DNA from: an uncultured Prevotella sp. | GTDB taxonomy: Bacteria > Bacteroidota > Bacteroidia > Bacteroidales > Bacteroidaceae | Length of the DNA: 23,457 nt | Assembly (NCBI GenBank): GCA_905373605.1 | Contig: CAJPTO010000019.1 | Coordinates: forward strand, 1 to 23,457 | Direction: 5' to 3' | Shown: one piece after another, positions 1-8,301 of the stretch | Layout: each line of letters opens with the position of its first letter | Numbering within the stretch: the stretch's first letter is position 1 | Made by a program: the position numbers and the translations under genes | Notes under the pieces: model-generated | Told to the model about the DNA's origin: nothing | The model's database searches: none | The model's input: the letters and a program-made list of their open reading frames with translations, nothing else

Positions 1-6
1 ACCCTT

Positions 7-80
7 GCCTCTTTAGCTCAGCTGGTCAGAGCGCATGATTTGTAATCTTGAGGTCGTTGGTTCGAATCCGACAAGAGGCT
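7..80 (+). tRNA. tRNA-Thr (anticodon UGU)
   Basis: A full cloverleaf can be folded by eye. The acceptor arms GCCTCTT (7-13) and AAGAGGC (73-79) pair perfectly. The D stem is GCTC/GAGC (16-19/29-32) and the T arm is GTTGG-TTCGAAT-CCGAC (56-72). The anticodon loop TTTGTAA (39-45) holds TGT at 41-43, which reads threonine ACA codons. The discriminator base is T80 and CCA is not encoded directly after it. One oddity is a T-T mismatch in the middle of the anticodon stem (36 against 48). A terminator follows at once. Confidence 0.95.
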
Positions 81-84
81 CACC

Positions 85-120
85 AAGAAGTGTCGATAAC
101 GACACTTCTTTTTCTTTTCT
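85..120 (+). terminator. Rho-independent terminator of tRNA-Thr
   Basis: The arms AAGAAGTGTCG (85-95) and CGACACTTCTT (100-110) form a perfect 11-bp stem with an ATAA loop. A T-rich run follows at 109-120. It lies 5 bases after the tRNA, so it most likely ends that transcript. Confidence 0.9.
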
Positions 121-493
121 ACATTTTCACCCACCTTACAGTTTATAAATCTCAGTGCTGCGGATATCAGCGAGCACTATATAAAGGATAATGTCGCCAT
201 CAACAAGAAGCAAAAACACATTATTGTTTGTTATTTTCGGATATAACCATTTGCAAATAACAATGCTGACATTTGCTCAAAAACGATTGGCACGAGCCCC
301 AAAACGAATGCAAAACGGCACATCTTCGCCCACCAAACCGACAATAAGCTAGGAAAAAACGCAGCACGACACTAACACAACCCATAAAATAATAGCCTAA
401 AAAGGCGCGCATTCATAATTTATTTCATATATTTGTGCCACTGTTACTAAATGCCTAACATTTGATATAAACGTTTAACAGATACATTCTAAC
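121..493. other. Gene-free stretch between the tRNA terminator and the hut cluster
   Basis: No convincing gene is seen on either strand. A 63-codon minus-strand frame (221-412) has no promoter or family resemblance. The hut promoter should lie here. The best -7 match is TATATTTG at 428-435, about 60 bases before the first gene, but no TTG is found at the right distance upstream, so the promoter assignment is weak. Confidence 0.5.
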
Positions 494-2194
494 ATGAACA
501 ATGTAAAACAACTTGTGGAATGCGTGCCTAATTTCAGTGAAGGCCGCAACATGGAAGTGATTAACCAGATAACAAGCGTTATCAAAGCGGTTAAAGGGGT
601 GAAGTTGCTTGATGTAGACCCAGGAGAAGCCACCAACAGAACGGTGGTTACATTCGTCGGAGCGCCCGATGTGGTGGTCGAGGCCGCTTTCTTGGCTGTT
701 AAAAAGGCGGGAGAACTCATTGACATGCGCCAACACCACGGCGCACACCCACGAATGGGGGCCACAGATGTGCTGCCGCTCATACCCGTGGCAGGCATAA
801 CGCTCGAAGAATGTGCCGAACTGGCACGCAAACTGGCCAAGCGCATTGCCGACGAACTGCAAATTCCTTGCTATTGCTACGAGGCTGCGGCCTTCAAACC
901 CGAAAGGCAGAACCTCGCCGTGTGCAGGCAAGGTGAGTATGAAGCACTGGCCGAGAAGCTTACCACCGAGGGAAAGCAGCCCGATTTTGGCGCACGCCCT
1001 GTCGACGAACGCGTTCAACGCACGGGTATGACCGCCGTTGGTGCGCGCAATTTCCTCATCGCAACCAACTTTAACCTCAACACCACCTCTACCAGACGCG
1101 CCAATGCCATCGCGTTTGACGTGCGCGAGAAGGGTCGTCCCGTGAGGGAAGGAAACCCCATTACCGGGAAAATAAGGAAAGACGAGAACGGGAAAACCAT
1201 CAATCAGCCTGGAACGCTTAAGGCAACTAAGGCCATTGGATGGTTCATCGATGAGTATGGCATCGCACAGGTGTCGATGAATATCACCAATATAGACACA
1301 ACACCGCTGCACGTTGCCTTCGACGAGGTGTGCCGTTGCGCGCAAAATCGCGGCGTAAGGGTTACAGGTACAGAGATTGTTGGCCTCATTCCCAAACGCA
1401 CGCTCATCGAGGCAGGCAGGTATTTCCTCGAAAAACAAGAACGCTCTACAGGTATCCCCGAAGAAGACATCATCAAGATTGCCGTGAAGTCGATGGGACT
1501 AGACGACCTCAAACCTTTCAACCCACGCGAGAAAGTGATTGAATACCTTTGTGAAGAAGAGGGTGGAAAAAAGCTGGTAGACCTCACTGTTGAGGGCTTT
1601 GCCAAAGAAACGTCGCGCGAATCGCCCGCTCCTGGCGGAGGAACCATCGCCGCTTACATGGGTGCTTTGGGCGCAGCTCTGGGTGCAATGGTGGCCAATT
1701 TGTCGAGTCACAAGCCCGGATGGGACGACCGTTGGGAAGAGTTTAGCCAATGGGCAGATAAAGGACAAGACATGATGCGCAACTTGTTGCACCTTGTAGA
1801 CGAAGATACGGAGGCCTTCAACCGCATCATGGCAGCCTTCGGATTGCCCAAGAAGACCGATGCCGACAAGCAAGCGCGTACCGATGCCATACAGGCAGCC
1901 ACACTTTATGCCGCACAAGTGCCATTGCAAACGATGAAAGAGTCGTTCCGTGTGTTCGAGTTGTGCAAGGCTATGGCCGAAACGGGCAACCCCAACAGCG
2001 TGTCGGATGCAGGCGTTGGTGCCTTGGCTGCTCGCGCTGCCGTGCTGGGAGCTGGCATGAATGTGAAGATTAATGCCGGTTCACTCATCGACAAGGAAGT
2101 GGGCGGCAAGCTTATCGCCGAGGCAAACGAACTTATCGCAAAGGCTAATGAAGCCGAAGCAGAGGTTGTTGCCCTCGTTGAGGTGAAACTTTAA
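494..2194 (+). CDS. ftcD: Fused glutamate formimidoyltransferase / formimidoyltetrahydrofolate cyclodeaminase
   Basis: This cytoplasmic bifunctional enzyme ends histidine breakdown. It moves the formimino group of formiminoglutamate to tetrahydrofolate, releasing glutamate, then removes ammonia to give 5,10-methenyl-THF. The 566 residues split into an N-terminal transferase (about 1-340; VPNFSEGR at 11-18; HHGAHPRMG at 81-89, whose second His aligns with the catalytic His of the animal enzyme) and a C-terminal cyclodeaminase (about 361-566; glycine-rich SPAPGGGTIAAYMG at 377-390). The fused order matches mammalian FTCD; many bacteria encode the halves separately. A transferase insertion near residues 212-240 makes it slightly longer than the animal protein. 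ATG 494 directly precedes the conserved start of the domain. It leads the hut cluster; no HutG-type hydrolase is seen, which fits the folate-dependent route. Confidence 0.96.
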   Translation: MNNVKQLVECVPNFSEGRNMEVINQITSVIKAVKGVKLLDVDPGEATNRTVVTFVGAPDVVVEAAFLAVKKAGELIDMRQHHGAHPRMGATDVLPLIPVAGITLEECAELARKLAKRIADELQIPCYCYEAAAFKPERQNLAVCRQGEYEALAEKLTTEGKQPDFGARPVDERVQRTGMTAVGARNFLIATNFNLNTTSTRRANAIAFDVREKGRPVREGNPITGKIRKDENGKTINQPGTLKATKAIGWFIDEYGIAQVSMNITNIDTTPLHVAFDEVCRCAQNRGVRVTGTEIVGLIPKRTLIEAGRYFLEKQERSTGIPEEDIIKIAVKSMGLDDLKPFNPREKVIEYLCEEEGGKKLVDLTVEGFAKETSRESPAPGGGTIAAYMGALGAALGAMVANLSSHKPGWDDRWEEFSQWADKGQDMMRNLLHLVDEDTEAFNRIMAAFGLPKKTDADKQARTDAIQAATLYAAQVPLQTMKESFRVFELCKAMAETGNPNSVSDAGVGALAARAAVLGAGMNVKINAGSLIDKEVGGKLIAEANELIAKANEAEAEVVALVEVKL

Positions 2195-2198
2195 TGCG

Positions 2199-2237
2199 GT
2201 TGCAGGTGGGCTTCGTGCCTGCCTGCAACGTGTTTTT
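2199..2237 (+). terminator. Terminator-like hairpin between ftcD and hutU
   Basis: The 13-base arms 2199-2211 and 2217-2229 pair throughout, with a GTTGCAGG/CCTGCAAC core and two G-U pairs, around a TTCGT loop. GTG and five T follow (2233-2237). It starts 5 bases after the ftcD stop codon. By shape it is an intrinsic terminator, full or partial, and it would lower expression of hutU-hutH-hutI relative to ftcD. Confidence 0.7.
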
Positions 2238-2289
2238 ATGCCGAATGCAACCCTTAATATACAGGAAAAATATAAACTAACCCTTCACT

Positions 2290-4299
2290 ATGACCCTTCA
2301 GGAATTTCAAGAAGACATCCGTGGTGGCATACCCCACGTGCTTCCCAAAGCGCAAGCTTACGACAATAGCGTAAGCCATGCACCCAAAAGAAAGGACATC
2401 CTTTCACCAGAAGAAAAGAAACTGGCACTGAGAAACGCATTGCGTTACTTCCCAAAAGAACTGCATGCACGGCTTTTGCCCGAGTTTACGAACGAGCTGA
2501 AAACGTATGGACGCATCTACATGTACAGGTTGCGCCCACGTTATGCCATGCATGCCCGCCACATTAACGATTATCCGCACCGCAGCGCGCAGGCGGCAGC
2601 CATCATGATGATGATACAAAACAACCTTGATCCTGCCGTTGCACAACATCCACACGAGCTGATTACCTACGGAGGTAATGGTGCTGTGTTCCAAAATTGG
2701 GCGCAATACCGCCTCGCCATGCAATATCTGAGCGAGATGACCGACGAACAAACGCTCGTGATGTACAGCGGACACCCCCTTGGTTTGTTCCCCTCGCACC
2801 CCGGAGCACCACGAGTTGTGGTGACAAACGGCATGGTTATCCCCAACTATTCTAAGCCCGACGACTGGGAAAGGTTTAATGCTTTGGGCGTAAGTCAATA
2901 TGGACAGATGACTGCCGGCAGCTATATGTACATTGGCCCGCAAGGAATTGTGCATGGAACCACCATCACTGTGCTTAACGCCGCACGCAAAGTGTTCGGC
3001 AAAGAGAAAGACCACAAGATGCCACTTTTCGTTTCTTCGGGACTAGGTGGCATGTCGGGTGCACAGCCAAAGGCAGGAAATATCGCAGGAGTTGTTAGTA
3101 TCGTGGCCGAGATTAACCCGCTTGCGGCCGAAAAACGCCATGCACAAGGATGGGTAGACGAACTGCACTACAGCCTTGACGAGCTAATTCCTGCCGTAAA
3201 GAAAGCTGTGGACGAACGCCGAGTGGTCTCTATGGCATACGTAGGAAACGTGGTTGACCTCTGGGAACGCCTTGCAGAAGAGAATGTTCAAGTGGATTTG
3301 GGCAGTGACCAAACGTCATTACACAACCCTTATGCTGGCGGATATTATCCTGTTGGCATGTCTCTTGAAGAGTCTAACAAGATGATGGCCGATGATCCCG
3401 ACACGTTTAAGGAGCGCGTTTTCGAGTCGCTTCGTAGGCAAGTTGCTGCCATCAACAAACTGACTGCAAAAGGAATGTACTTCTTCGACTATGGAAATGC
3501 TTTCCTATTAATGTCTAGTCGTGCCGGTGCCGACATCATGAAAGATGCCCAACATTTCCGTTATCCCTCGTATGTGCAAGACATCATGGGGCCAATGTTC
3601 TTCGATTACGGCTTCGGACCGTTCAGGTGGGCCTGCACTTCGTGCCTGCCATCCGACCTGGAACTTACCGACCAGCTCGCAACTGAGGTCTTAACAGAAC
3701 TCATGGAAAAGGCAACCGACGACATTCATGGCCAACTGGCTGACAACTTGCACTGGATACGCGAGGCAGGCCGCAACAAACTGGTGGTTGGTTCGCAAGC
3801 GCGCATTCTTTATGCCGACTCCGAAGGCCGCATTCGCATTGCCTTGGCCTTCAACAAGGCCATCCGCGAGGGACGCATCAGCGCACCCATCGTGCTAGGG
3901 CGCGACCATCACGACGTTTCGGGTACCGATTCGCCCTTCCGCGAAACGAGTAACATCTACGATGGCTCGCAGTTCTGCGCCGACATGGCCGTGCAAAACG
4001 TCATTGGCGACTCGTTCCGCGGCGCAACTTGGGTTAGTTTGCACAACGGCGGTGGCGTTGGATGGGGCGAAGTCATCAATGGAGGCTTCGGAATGGTGCT
4101 CGATGGCAGCGAAGCTTGCGATGAACGCATCAGGCAAATGCTGTTCTGGGATGTGAATAACGGCATAACGCGACGCTCGTGGGCAAGAAACAAAGGCTCG
4201 ATGGACGCAATAAGCCGAGAAATGGAGCGTACACCAAACTTCAAGGTGACAATGCCAAACATCGTAGACGATGAACTGATTGAAAACATACACTTTTAA
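2290..4299 (+). CDS. hutU: Urocanate hydratase
   Basis: It adds water to urocanate to give 4-imidazolone-5-propionate, the second step of histidine degradation, using tightly bound NAD+. Clear family motifs are YGGNGAVFQNW (127-137), GSYMYIGPQGIVHGT (210-224), GLGGMSGAQPKAG (251-263) and FGPFRWACTS (442-451). The Cys at 449 corresponds to the active-site Cys of characterised urocanases. At 669 aa it is about 110 residues longer than the Pseudomonas and Bacillus enzymes (about 555), as in other Bacteroidetes; the extra length is partly an N-terminal extension of about 80 residues. The stop is 21 bases before hutH. No good TAnnTTTG promoter is seen in the 95 bases upstream, so transcription probably reads through the preceding hairpin. 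Confidence 0.97.
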   Translation: MTLQEFQEDIRGGIPHVLPKAQAYDNSVSHAPKRKDILSPEEKKLALRNALRYFPKELHARLLPEFTNELKTYGRIYMYRLRPRYAMHARHINDYPHRSAQAAAIMMMIQNNLDPAVAQHPHELITYGGNGAVFQNWAQYRLAMQYLSEMTDEQTLVMYSGHPLGLFPSHPGAPRVVVTNGMVIPNYSKPDDWERFNALGVSQYGQMTAGSYMYIGPQGIVHGTTITVLNAARKVFGKEKDHKMPLFVSSGLGGMSGAQPKAGNIAGVVSIVAEINPLAAEKRHAQGWVDELHYSLDELIPAVKKAVDERRVVSMAYVGNVVDLWERLAEENVQVDLGSDQTSLHNPYAGGYYPVGMSLEESNKMMADDPDTFKERVFESLRRQVAAINKLTAKGMYFFDYGNAFLLMSSRAGADIMKDAQHFRYPSYVQDIMGPMFFDYGFGPFRWACTSCLPSDLELTDQLATEVLTELMEKATDDIHGQLADNLHWIREAGRNKLVVGSQARILYADSEGRIRIALAFNKAIREGRISAPIVLGRDHHDVSGTDSPFRETSNIYDGSQFCADMAVQNVIGDSFRGATWVSLHNGGGVGWGEVINGGFGMVLDGSEACDERIRQMLFWDVNNGITRRSWARNKGSMDAISREMERTPNFKVTMPNIVDDELIENIHF

Positions 4300-4320
4300 A
4301 CCCTATATCACAACTTAATA

Positions 4321-5796
4321 ATGACACATCAAATATCTGCCGACCACCTTACGATAGAGAAAATCGGCGAAATTATCTATAACAACTACAAGATTGAACT
4401 GAGCGACGACGCACGCAAACGCATCATCAAAAGCCGCGAATACCTCGATGCACGCATTGCCAAAGAAGAAAATCCCATCTATGGTGTTACTACAGGTTTC
4501 GGCTCGCTGTGCAATGTGTCGATTAGCAAAGACCAATTGTCGCAGCTTCAGGTAAATCTCATCAAGTCGCACGCATGCGGCGTGGGTGAGAAATTGCCCA
4601 ACGACATCATCAAGATGATGCTTTTGCTGAAAGTTCAGTCGTTAAGTTATGGATTTTCAGGCTGCAAACTCGACACCGTTGAACGCCTTATCGACATGTT
4701 CAACAACAATATCTGCCCCGTTATCCTCGAACAAGGCTCGCTAGGAGCATCGGGCGACCTTGTTCCCTTGGCGCACATGAGCCTGCCTTTGGTGGGTCTG
4801 GGCGAAGTGGAAATGAATGGTGAGGTGGTTTCGGGCGAAGAAATGAACCGCCGAATGAATTGGAAACCCATCGAACTGGCCAGCAAAGAGGGACTTGCCC
4901 TGCTCAATGGCACGCAGAACATGAGCGCGCAAGCCGTCTGGGCGATGCTCAACGCACAGCGATTAAGCGATTGGGCCGATGTCATTGCCGCCATGTCGCT
5001 CGACGCTTTCGACGGTCGCATCGAGCCTTTCACACATGCCGTGCATGCCGTGCGCCCACATCAAGGGCAAATAGAAACGGCAGCTCGATTCAGAGAGCTG
5101 CTAAAAGGAAGTCAACTCATTGAAAGACCCAAACAACATGTGCAAGACCCCTACTCTTTCCGTTGCGTTCCACAGGTTCATGGCACGGTAAAGGATACGC
5201 TTCGTTACGTTTACTCGGTGATTGACATTGAAATAAACTCGGCAACCGACAATCCTACCGTCTGTCCCGATGAAGATCTCATCATCTCGGCTGGCAATTT
5301 CCACGGTGAGCCCATCGCTTTGCCTATGGATTACCTCTCAATAGCCATGAGCGAGCTGGCAAACATCAGCGAACGCCGCATCTATCGCTTGGTATCTGGC
5401 CTTCGCGACCTGCCAAGCTTCCTTGTTGCCAAGCCCGGACTAAGCAGTGGCTTCATGATTGCGCAATATACGGCCGCTTCTGTGGTTAGTTTGAACAAGT
5501 CTTACGCCGTTCCATCGTCTATCGACAACATTCCATCCTGCCAAGACCAAGAAGACCTTGTGAGCATGGGTGCTAATGCAGCCATCAAACTGCGCAAGGT
5601 GGTGGCAAACACCGAGCGCGTGCTGGCCATAGAGCTGTTCAATGCTGCCCAAGCACTCGACTTCCGCCGCCCATTGGTGTCTTCGCCCGAGCTGATGAAG
5701 GTGCACGATGCCTACAGGAAGGTGGTTCCGTTCATCGATTCTGATGTGGTGATGTACCCACATATCGAAGAATCCATCCAATTCTTACGCAAATAG
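4321..5796 (+). CDS. hutH: Histidine ammonia-lyase
   Basis: It removes ammonia from L-histidine to form urocanate, the first step of the pathway. The Ala-Ser-Gly triad that cyclises into the MIO electrophile is at 143-145, within GSLGASGDLVPLAH. Other family signatures are YGVTTGFGSL near residues 58-67, LLNGTQ and QDPYSFRCVPQVHG. At 491 aa it is close to the usual length of about 505. It starts 21 bases after hutU and stops 4 bases before hutI, so the three genes are probably one transcript. All catalytic motifs appear intact. Confidence 0.98.
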   Translation: MTHQISADHLTIEKIGEIIYNNYKIELSDDARKRIIKSREYLDARIAKEENPIYGVTTGFGSLCNVSISKDQLSQLQVNLIKSHACGVGEKLPNDIIKMMLLLKVQSLSYGFSGCKLDTVERLIDMFNNNICPVILEQGSLGASGDLVPLAHMSLPLVGLGEVEMNGEVVSGEEMNRRMNWKPIELASKEGLALLNGTQNMSAQAVWAMLNAQRLSDWADVIAAMSLDAFDGRIEPFTHAVHAVRPHQGQIETAARFRELLKGSQLIERPKQHVQDPYSFRCVPQVHGTVKDTLRYVYSVIDIEINSATDNPTVCPDEDLIISAGNFHGEPIALPMDYLSIAMSELANISERRIYRLVSGLRDLPSFLVAKPGLSSGFMIAQYTAASVVSLNKSYAVPSSIDNIPSCQDQEDLVSMGANAAIKLRKVVANTERVLAIELFNAAQALDFRRPLVSSPELMKVHDAYRKVVPFIDSDVVMYPHIEESIQFLRK

Positions 5797-5800
5797 GCCA

Positions 5801-7045
5801 ATGGCAACCACATTAATTTATAACATAGCGACCCTTGGAGGCATAGACCGCAAGGGTCGCTTGCGCCTGCAAGGCAGTGAAATGGCTCAGTTTGAAACTC
5901 TGAACAATGCCTACTTGCTGGTGAAGGATGGCCGAATAGCCGACTTCGGACCGATGGACAGCCTGCCTGAGCTTGCACAAGACGTGGAAAAGGTGGATGC
6001 AGAAGGCGGTATGGTGATGCCATCGTTCTGCGATTCGCACACCCACATCGTGAATGCGGGCAGCCGCGAGGGCGAGTTTGTCGACAAAATCAATGGCCTT
6101 TCATACGCCGAAATTGCCAAACGTGGCGGCGGGATACTCAACAGTGCTGACAAACTGCACGGGATGAGCGAAAACGAGCTGTTCGAACAGTCGATGAAAC
6201 GTGTGCGCGAGGTGATGCTTAAAGGCACGGGATGCGTGGAAATAAAGAGCGGATACGGGCTAAACACCGAAGACGAACTAAAGATGCTTCGCGTTATACG
6301 CCGCATCAAGCAAGCCTCGCCTCTCAAAGTGGTGGCCAATTTCCTCGGCGCGCATGCTGTGGGAAGGGCTTATGCAGGCCGGCAAGCCGACTATGTGAAC
6401 CTCGTGGTGAACGAAATGATACCTGCCGTGGCCGAGGAAGGGCTTGCAGAGTTTGTCGATGTGTTCTGCGACGAGGGCTTTTTCACGCCCGAAGAAACAA
6501 GCCGCATACTTGAAGCCGGTGCTAAGCACGGCATGCGCGGCAAGATACACGGCCAAGAACTGGCGCCAAGTGGTGGTGTCGAAGTGGCACTTAAGCACAA
6601 TGCGCTATCCGTTGACCACCTAGAAAGCATGACCGATGAAGACATTGCCATGATGGTTGGCACCGAGACTTCGCCTACTGCATTGCCTGGAACATCGTTT
6701 TTCCTCAACATGCCCTTCGCGCCAGTGCGTAAAATGATTAGTGCAGGCCTTGGTCCTGCCCTCGCAAGCGATTATAATCCTGGGTCAACACCATCTGGCG
6801 ACATGAAGTTTGTGGTGTCGTTGGCGTGCATTAAGATGCGCTTGCTGCCCGAAGAAGCACTGAATGCCGCAACCATCAACGGCGCATACGCAATGGGATT
6901 GAGTGCAGACTATGGCTCAATTGCCGTTGGCAAGGTGGCCAACTTCTACATCACCCATCCCATTCCCTCCATTGCTTTCATCCCTTATGCCTATACCACA
7001 CCTGTTATTCGCGAGGTGTACCTAAACGGCGAGCGGCAAAAATGA
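5801..7045 (+). CDS. hutI: Imidazolonepropionase
   Basis: This amidohydrolase opens the ring of 4-imidazolone-5-propionate to give N-formimino-L-glutamate, which the fused FtcD protein then uses. The metal-binding DSHTH is at 78-82, followed by the substrate loop NAGSREGEF. Further conserved parts are FLGAHAV, IHGQELAPSGG, SVDHLE and ALASDYNPGSTPS, whose Asp is the usual catalytic or metal ligand. Length (414 aa) is normal. It begins 4 bases after the hutH stop, which suggests coupled translation. It is the last gene of the cluster; no clear terminator follows. Confidence 0.97.
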   Translation: MATTLIYNIATLGGIDRKGRLRLQGSEMAQFETLNNAYLLVKDGRIADFGPMDSLPELAQDVEKVDAEGGMVMPSFCDSHTHIVNAGSREGEFVDKINGLSYAEIAKRGGGILNSADKLHGMSENELFEQSMKRVREVMLKGTGCVEIKSGYGLNTEDELKMLRVIRRIKQASPLKVVANFLGAHAVGRAYAGRQADYVNLVVNEMIPAVAEEGLAEFVDVFCDEGFFTPEETSRILEAGAKHGMRGKIHGQELAPSGGVEVALKHNALSVDHLESMTDEDIAMMVGTETSPTALPGTSFFLNMPFAPVRKMISAGLGPALASDYNPGSTPSGDMKFVVSLACIKMRLLPEEALNAATINGAYAMGLSADYGSIAVGKVANFYITHPIPSIAFIPYAYTTPVIREVYLNGERQK

Positions 7046-7075
7046 CAAGCAAGACAGCAGCGGAAACGTTCAGAT

Positions 7076-7166
7076 TGGCGTGTTGACAAGTGCATATAAT
7101 ATAAGGAGAAAGGTTCTCATACTGTAATATGGGTATTCTTCTTTTCTTAAACTTGTCGACACGCCA
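7076..7166. repeat. 16-bp inverted repeat around a 59-base spacer
   Basis: The arms 7076-7091 (TGGCGTGTTGACAAGT) and 7152-7166 with base 7151 (ACTTGTCGACACGCCA) are reverse complements except for one position, which would be a G-U pair in RNA. The spacer holds a smaller hairpin, GAGAA/TTCTC (7106-7118). The element sits between hutI and the TfoX-domain gene. It could be a leader structure, an operator, or the remnant of a small mobile element; no flanking target duplication is seen. Confidence 0.6.
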
Positions 7167-7212
7167 GCTGAAAATGAAGTATACTCACACACAATTCAAA
7201 AACAAAGCACGC

Positions 7213-7533
7213 ATGTCTTGTACCACAGACTTTGTTCAGTACGTCATAGACCAGTGTTCTACGGCGGGAGAGATAACGGTTAAAAAGATGTTTGGCGACT
7301 ATGGCATCTATTGTAACGGCAAAATCGTTGGCCTGTTGTGCGACGATTGCCTGTACATTAAGCCCACAGAGGCAGGCAAAAAGAAACTTAAAACGATTGA
7401 TTTGCGTCCTCCATATCCGGGTGCAAAAGACTATTTCTACATTGACGACCTTGAAAACCACGAGGTTATAGCCGAAATAGTGAAAGAAACATACAAAGAA
7501 TTGCCCGAACCAAAACCCCGAAAAAAGCAATAA
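7213..7533 (+). CDS. TfoX N-terminal domain protein
   Basis: This small protein (106 aa from ATG 7213) matches the TfoX/Sxy N-terminal domain: DFVQYVIDQ, then ITVKKMFGDYGIYCNGKIVGLLCDDCLYIKPT and a late YFYIDDLENHE segment. In gamma-proteobacteria TfoX/Sxy is a competence regulator, but single-domain relatives are widespread and mostly of unknown function, so no role is claimed. The frame stays open upstream to ATG 7129 and ATG 7174. I prefer 7213 because family members begin just before this DFVQYV-like block, and because ATG 7129 lies inside the loop of an inverted repeat. The C-terminus is basic (PEPKPRKKQ). It converges with riboflavin synthase. Confidence 0.8.
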   Translation: MSCTTDFVQYVIDQCSTAGEITVKKMFGDYGIYCNGKIVGLLCDDCLYIKPTEAGKKKLKTIDLRPPYPGAKDYFYIDDLENHEVIAEIVKETYKELPEPKPRKKQ

Positions 7534-7617
7534 GTGCATAGCTTTCGGAGTTTGGTTTCAGGCAATGTTGCTTAATAAAGGTATGCTTATGGCTCAATGC
7601 CGGCCACAGGCAGATGT

Positions 7618-8226
7618 TTATTTGCCAGAAAGGCTTTGCATGCGGGCAATGTATTTGCCCAGGATGTCGAACTCCAAGTTCACCACCGACCCCACTTTGA
7701 TGTCGCAAAAGTTGGTGTTTTCGCGCGTGTAAGGTATGATGGCCACCTTAAACGAGCGTTCGGTGGGGCTGACAACAGTTAGCGACACGCCGTTAACCGT
7801 TACCGAACCCTTGTCTACAGTGAAATATCCACGCCCCACTTGTTCGGGCTTAAAGGCATATTCGAACGTGAAATACGTAGAGCCTTCCGCATCTTCCATC
7901 GCCGCGCACACAGCCGTAGTGTCCACATGTCCCTGCACAATGTGTCCATCCAGTCGGCCGTTCATTTTCATCGAGCGTTCAATATTCACCTTGTCGCCCA
8001 CATTCAGCAGTCCAAGGTTCGACTTAATGAGGGTTTCTTTCATCGCCGTGACCGTGTAGTTGTCGCCATCCAGCTCAACAACCGTAAGGCAAACGCCATT
8101 GTGAGCCACACTTTGGTCTATCTTCAACTCACGCGTAAAGGTACACTTAAACGTAAAGTCGATATTCCCTTCATAACGTTTCATGTCCACCAGCGTGGCC
8201 ATCTCTTCTACAATGCCTGAAAACAT
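7618..8226 (-). CDS. ribE: Riboflavin synthase (alpha subunit)
   Basis: It dismutates two molecules of 6,7-dimethyl-8-ribityllumazine into riboflavin and the pyrimidine precursor, the last step of riboflavin synthesis. The protein shows the typical internal duplication: MFSGIVE starts the first barrel, NGVCLTVV (43-50) recurs as NGVSLTVV (145-152), and GHIVQGHVD (94-102) joins the halves. At 202 aa it is the normal length. The start follows from the near-universal MF(S/T)GIVE N-terminus. No TAnnTTTG promoter is found in the about 45 bases upstream, so it may be transcribed from the strong promoter at 8514-8545 through the structured RNA lying between. The two genes on either side face away or converge, so it is not in a larger rib operon here. 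Confidence 0.97.
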   Translation of the reverse strand: MFSGIVEEMATLVDMKRYEGNIDFTFKCTFTRELKIDQSVAHNGVCLTVVELDGDNYTVTAMKETLIKSNLGLLNVGDKVNIERSMKMNGRLDGHIVQGHVDTTAVCAAMEDAEGSTYFTFEYAFKPEQVGRGYFTVDKGSVTVNGVSLTVVSPTERSFKVAIIPYTRENTNFCDIKVGSVVNLEFDILGKYIARMQSLSGK

Positions 8227-8270
8227 GTTGTATTTCTTTTAATTAATAATCGTATTGCCAATGTGAACTT

Positions 8271-8300
8271 CTAAAAAAAGGCAGGAAGAAATTCCTGCCT
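8271..8300 (-). terminator. Intrinsic terminator upstream of riboflavin synthase
   Basis: A perfect 9-bp stem, AGGCAGGAA/TTCCTGCCT (8279-8287 and 8292-8300), has a four-base loop and is followed on the minus strand by seven T (8272-8278). An A-run on the other side makes it T-rich in both directions. It lies just past the 3' end of the small-RNA candidate and 45 bases before the riboflavin synthase start, so it either ends the RNA or acts as an attenuator. Confidence 0.85.
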
Positions 8301-8301
8301 A

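Noticed and set aside
221..412. 63-codon minus-strand frame upstream of the hut cluster
   Set aside because: No promoter or family likeness, and its Cys/Phe-rich composition is unlike neighbouring genes.
455..1438. 327-codon minus-strand frame opposite ftcD
   Set aside because: It is a shadow of the ftcD-fchA gene, whose protein motifs are unambiguous.
7083..7100. E. coli-type promoter (TTGACA and TATAAT) before the TfoX-domain gene
   Set aside because: The spacing is only 6 bases, and this lineage does not use that consensus.
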